From Pseudomonas karstica (GTDB lineage: Bacteria; Pseudomonadota; Gammaproteobacteria; Pseudomonadales; Pseudomonadaceae): a stretch of 64,000 nt of DNA. The stretch spans positions 1 through 64,000 of the forward strand of contig NZ_WLYI01000018.1 of assembly GCF_009707515.1 (NCBI RefSeq), read 5' to 3'. The notes under the pieces are model-generated. The model ran no database searches. It worked only from the letters and a program-made list of their open reading frames with translations, and was not told the origin of the DNA. How positions within the stretch are numbered: the first letter of the stretch is position 1; the number at the start of each line of letters is the position of its first letter. This document shows, piece after piece, positions 61,613 through 64,000 of the stretch. Both the position numbers and the translations under genes were made by a program.

Positions 61613-64000
61613 TTAGAAAGTCTGGCCGAGGGAGAATTGGAATATCTGGGTTTCAGCGTTATCCGGTTTCTTGATCGGCATGGCCAGAGCAAAGCTCAAT
61701 GGGCCCAATGCAGTAATCCAGGTCACGCCCACACCTACCGAACTGGCCAGATTGCTCAGACTGACGTCGTTGCACTGGGTGTTTGACTTCAAGCCGCTCG
61801 GATTGGTGATCTGGTCGCACTTGGAGTCGAACACGTTACCCACATCCCAGAAGACCGAGGTACGCAGGGAGCGTTGATCCTTGACAAATGGCAGCGGGAA
61901 CAAGACCTCGACACCACCTTGAATCAGCACGTTACCACCGAATGGCAGCGGATCATCGTCCGTGTCCACTTCGGTCCCGGCGTTACCAGTCTTGGCAAAA
62001 CCACGACTCGGTGTACCACGAGGGCCCAGGGTGCTGTCCTTGAAACCACGTACCGAGTTGAAACCACCCGCGTAGTAGTTCTCGTAGAACGGCAAGCCAT
62101 CGGTCGAACCATAACCGTCACCATAGCCCAGTTCCGTGTGCAGGCGCATGGTGTAGTTGTCGCTCAATGGCATGAACAACTGGCCACGATAATCGAGCTT
62201 GAAGAATGACAGGTCGCTGCCTGGGGTGGTGGCTTCCAGGGTCAGGCTCTGGGAGTGACCGCGGGTTGCCAGCACGCCTTTGTTCAGCGTCGACTCGGAC
62301 CAGCCGGCCGAGGCCTTGAAGTTCAGGAACTTGTCACCTTCCCGACGGGTGAAGTCGAAGATCTCATCCACGGTGTACACACCCGTCTTGATCTCATCCT
62401 GTTGCGCGGTCAGGCCGAAGGTCAGGCGCGAGGTCTCACTGATCGGGTAACCGACGTTGACACCAGCGCCCAGGCTATCGATCGCATAGCTTGCAACGTC
62501 GACATCGAGGTCGTCGTAGTCAGTCGTGCGATAGAAAGCGTTGTAGCCCAGGCTCACACCATCAGCAGTCCAGTAGGGGTCGACATAACCGAAGTTATAG
62601 CGGCTCTGGTATTCGCTTCGGGTCAAACCGATGCTGACCTTGTTACCGGTACCCAGGAAGTTGTTCTGGGTGATCGAGCCGCCCAGGATCAGGCCGGCGC
62701 TCTGGGCAAAGCCGACGCTGGCGGTGATCGAGCCGGACGCTTGCTCTTCCACAGCGTAGTTCACGTCAACCTGGTCATCCACACCCGGTACGGCCGGGGT
62801 TTCCACGTTGACTTCCTTGAAGAAGCCCAGGCGTTCAAGACGGGTCTTGGACTGGTCGATCAGGTAAGTCGAGGCCCAGCCGCCTTCCATCTGACGCATT
62901 TCACGGCGCAGCACTTCGTCCGCCGACTTGGTGTTGCCACGGAAGTTGATGCGATTTACATAGGCCCGCTTGCCAGGATCGACAACAAAGGTGACGTCCA
63001 CGGTGTGGTCATCATCATTCGGGGTAGGCACGCCGTTGACGTTGGCGAAGGTGTAGCCCTCGTTACCCAGGCGACGAGTGATCAGTTCGGAAGTGGTGGT
63101 CATCAGCTTGCGCGAGAACACCTGGTCTTTCTGCACCAGCAACAGGGACTTGACCTGATCCTCGGGAACTTTCAAGTCGCCGCTGAGTTTCACGTCACGA
63201 ACGCGGTACTTCTCGCCTTCGTTGACGTTGACGGTGATATAGACGTGCTTCTTGTCCGGGGTGATGGACACCTGGGTCGAGGCAATATCCATGTTGATGT
63301 AGCCACGATCCAGGTAGTAGGAGCGCAGACGCTCCAGGTCACCGGAAAGCTTTTCACGGGCGTACTTGTCATCGTTCTTGAAGAACGACAGCCAGTTGGT
63401 GGTCTTGAGCTCGAACAGGTCGATCAGGTCATCGTCGGCAAACTTGGTGTTACCCACCACATTGATGTGCTGGATAGCCGCCACGGTCCCTTCGTTGATA
63501 TTTACCTTCAAGCCGACACGGTTGCGTGGCTGCGGCACCACTTCGGTTTCCACGGAGGCTGAATAACGCCCCTGGGCAACGTACTGGCGCTGCAGTTCGT
63601 TACGCACGCCTTCGAGGGTGGCGCGCTGGAAGATCTCGCCTTCGGCAAGACCGGATTGCTTGAGGCCTTTCATCAGGTCTTCAGTAGAGATCGCCTTGTT
63701 GCCTTCGATCTCGATACTGGCGACGGAGGGTCGCTCGACCACGGTGATGACCAGGACGTTACCTTCGCGGCCCAGTTGGATGTCTTGAAAGAAACCGGTT
63801 TTGAACAGCGCACGAGTGGATTCCACCAGGCGACGGTCATCAGCCTGTTCCCCGACGTTCAACGGCAAGGCACCAAAGACGCTACCCGCGGAAACCCGCT
63901 GGAGGCCGTTGACGCGAATATCGGAGATAGTGAAGGACTCGGCGTGAACTTCGGCGATCATCAATACGGTGAGAACCGCAGTTAGCAGCAGACGTTTCAT
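61613..64000 (-). CDS. bamA: Outer membrane protein assembly factor BamA
   Basis: 795 residues, apparently complete, with its ATG at the last three bases of the window. The signal peptide is MKRLLLTAVLTVLMIAEVHA. Five POTRA domains follow (the first starts SFTISDIRVNGLQRVSAGSV), and the 16-strand beta barrel begins near residue 425. The barrel includes the conserved gate motif GGFNSVRGFKDSTLGPRG (VRGF). The end is FQFSLGQTF, with the aromatic last residue typical of barrel proteins. It inserts outer-membrane barrels. The promoter and the upstream rseP gene usual here lie beyond the window. Confidence 0.97.
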   Translation of the reverse strand: MKRLLLTAVLTVLMIAEVHAESFTISDIRVNGLQRVSAGSVFGALPLNVGEQADDRRLVESTRALFKTGFFQDIQLGREGNVLVITVVERPSVASIEIEGNKAISTEDLMKGLKQSGLAEGEIFQRATLEGVRNELQRQYVAQGRYSASVETEVVPQPRNRVGLKVNINEGTVAAIQHINVVGNTKFADDDLIDLFELKTTNWLSFFKNDDKYAREKLSGDLERLRSYYLDRGYINMDIASTQVSITPDKKHVYITVNVNEGEKYRVRDVKLSGDLKVPEDQVKSLLLVQKDQVFSRKLMTTTSELITRRLGNEGYTFANVNGVPTPNDDDHTVDVTFVVDPGKRAYVNRINFRGNTKSADEVLRREMRQMEGGWASTYLIDQSKTRLERLGFFKEVNVETPAVPGVDDQVDVNYAVEEQASGSITASVGFAQSAGLILGGSITQNNFLGTGNKVSIGLTRSEYQSRYNFGYVDPYWTADGVSLGYNAFYRTTDYDDLDVDVASYAIDSLGAGVNVGYPISETSRLTFGLTAQQDEIKTGVYTVDEIFDFTRREGDKFLNFKASAGWSESTLNKGVLATRGHSQSLTLEATTPGSDLSFFKLDYRGQLFMPLSDNYTMRLHTELGYGDGYGSTDGLPFYENYYAGGFNSVRGFKDSTLGPRGTPSRGFAKTGNAGTEVDTDDDPLPFGGNVLIQGGVEVLFPLPFVKDQRSLRTSVFWDVGNVFDSKCDQITNPSGLKSNTQCNDVSLSNLASSVGVGVTWITALGPLSFALAMPIKKPDNAETQIFQFSLGQTF

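Overview
The window looks like a chromosomal segment of a Pseudomonas species, most likely of the P. fluorescens group. The evidence is GC-rich coding sequence, a full braCDEFG set, the pseudomonad gene order surE-pcm-nlpD-rpoS with truD-ispF upstream, a QuiP-type acylase, and several families of Pseudomonas-style REP/REPIN intergenic repeats. No species name can be given from sequence reading alone. No tRNA, rRNA, prophage, insertion sequence or CRISPR array was seen.

Layout. 1-2.8 kb: a tandem REPIN array abutting a spinster-like MFS transporter, then a DUF2288 gene. 3.1-8.1 kb: a complete branched-chain amino acid ABC importer (braC, a hairpin terminator, then braDEFG). 8.1-11.1 kb: a second REPIN array, then a four-gene bufferin-type RiPP operon: a DUF2282 cysteine-containing precursor, a DUF692/MNIO iron enzyme, a DUF2063 partner and a DoxX membrane protein, with successive ATGA overlaps. 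This is the most interesting system in the window. 11-20.9 kb: a LysR/SDR divergent pair, a lipoprotein, a large FAD oxidoreductase, a cysteine synthase/desulfhydrase-like PLP enzyme, nhaA, a SlyB-like lipoprotein, a third REPIN array with a GGTGATT heptamer satellite, pdxH, and an OmpA lipoprotein with a histone-H1-like tail. 21-27.5 kb: a class C beta-lactamase-like esterase, a secreted GH50-like (agarase-like) glycoside hydrolase, dinG and a CopD-like membrane protein. 27.5-36.5 kb: a collagen-like secreted protein, a second OmpA lipoprotein, SEC-C zinc-motif proteins, a glutathione transferase, quiP, a tiny proline-rich protein and dcd.

36.8-64 kb is mostly core genome. A cold-shock gene is followed by rpoS, nlpD, pcm, surE, truD and ispF. 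Next come the glutathione-dependent formaldehyde genes (fghA, adhC/frmA and a divergent LysR regulator), then ispD-ftsB-eno-kdsA-pyrG, tilS, accA, dnaE, rnhB, lpxB-lpxA-fabZ-lpxD, ompH/skp and bamA. bamA starts exactly at the last base. From rpoS onward every gene except the formaldehyde LysR regulator is on the minus strand, and many starts and stops overlap. The region joins stress control, isoprenoid precursor synthesis, division, CTP and KDO supply, fatty acid and lipid A synthesis, and outer-membrane assembly.

Starts were chosen by ribosome-binding sites, lipoboxes, conserved N-termini and overlaps. Coordinates include stop codons. Functions rest on recognised motifs and family memory, not on database searches.
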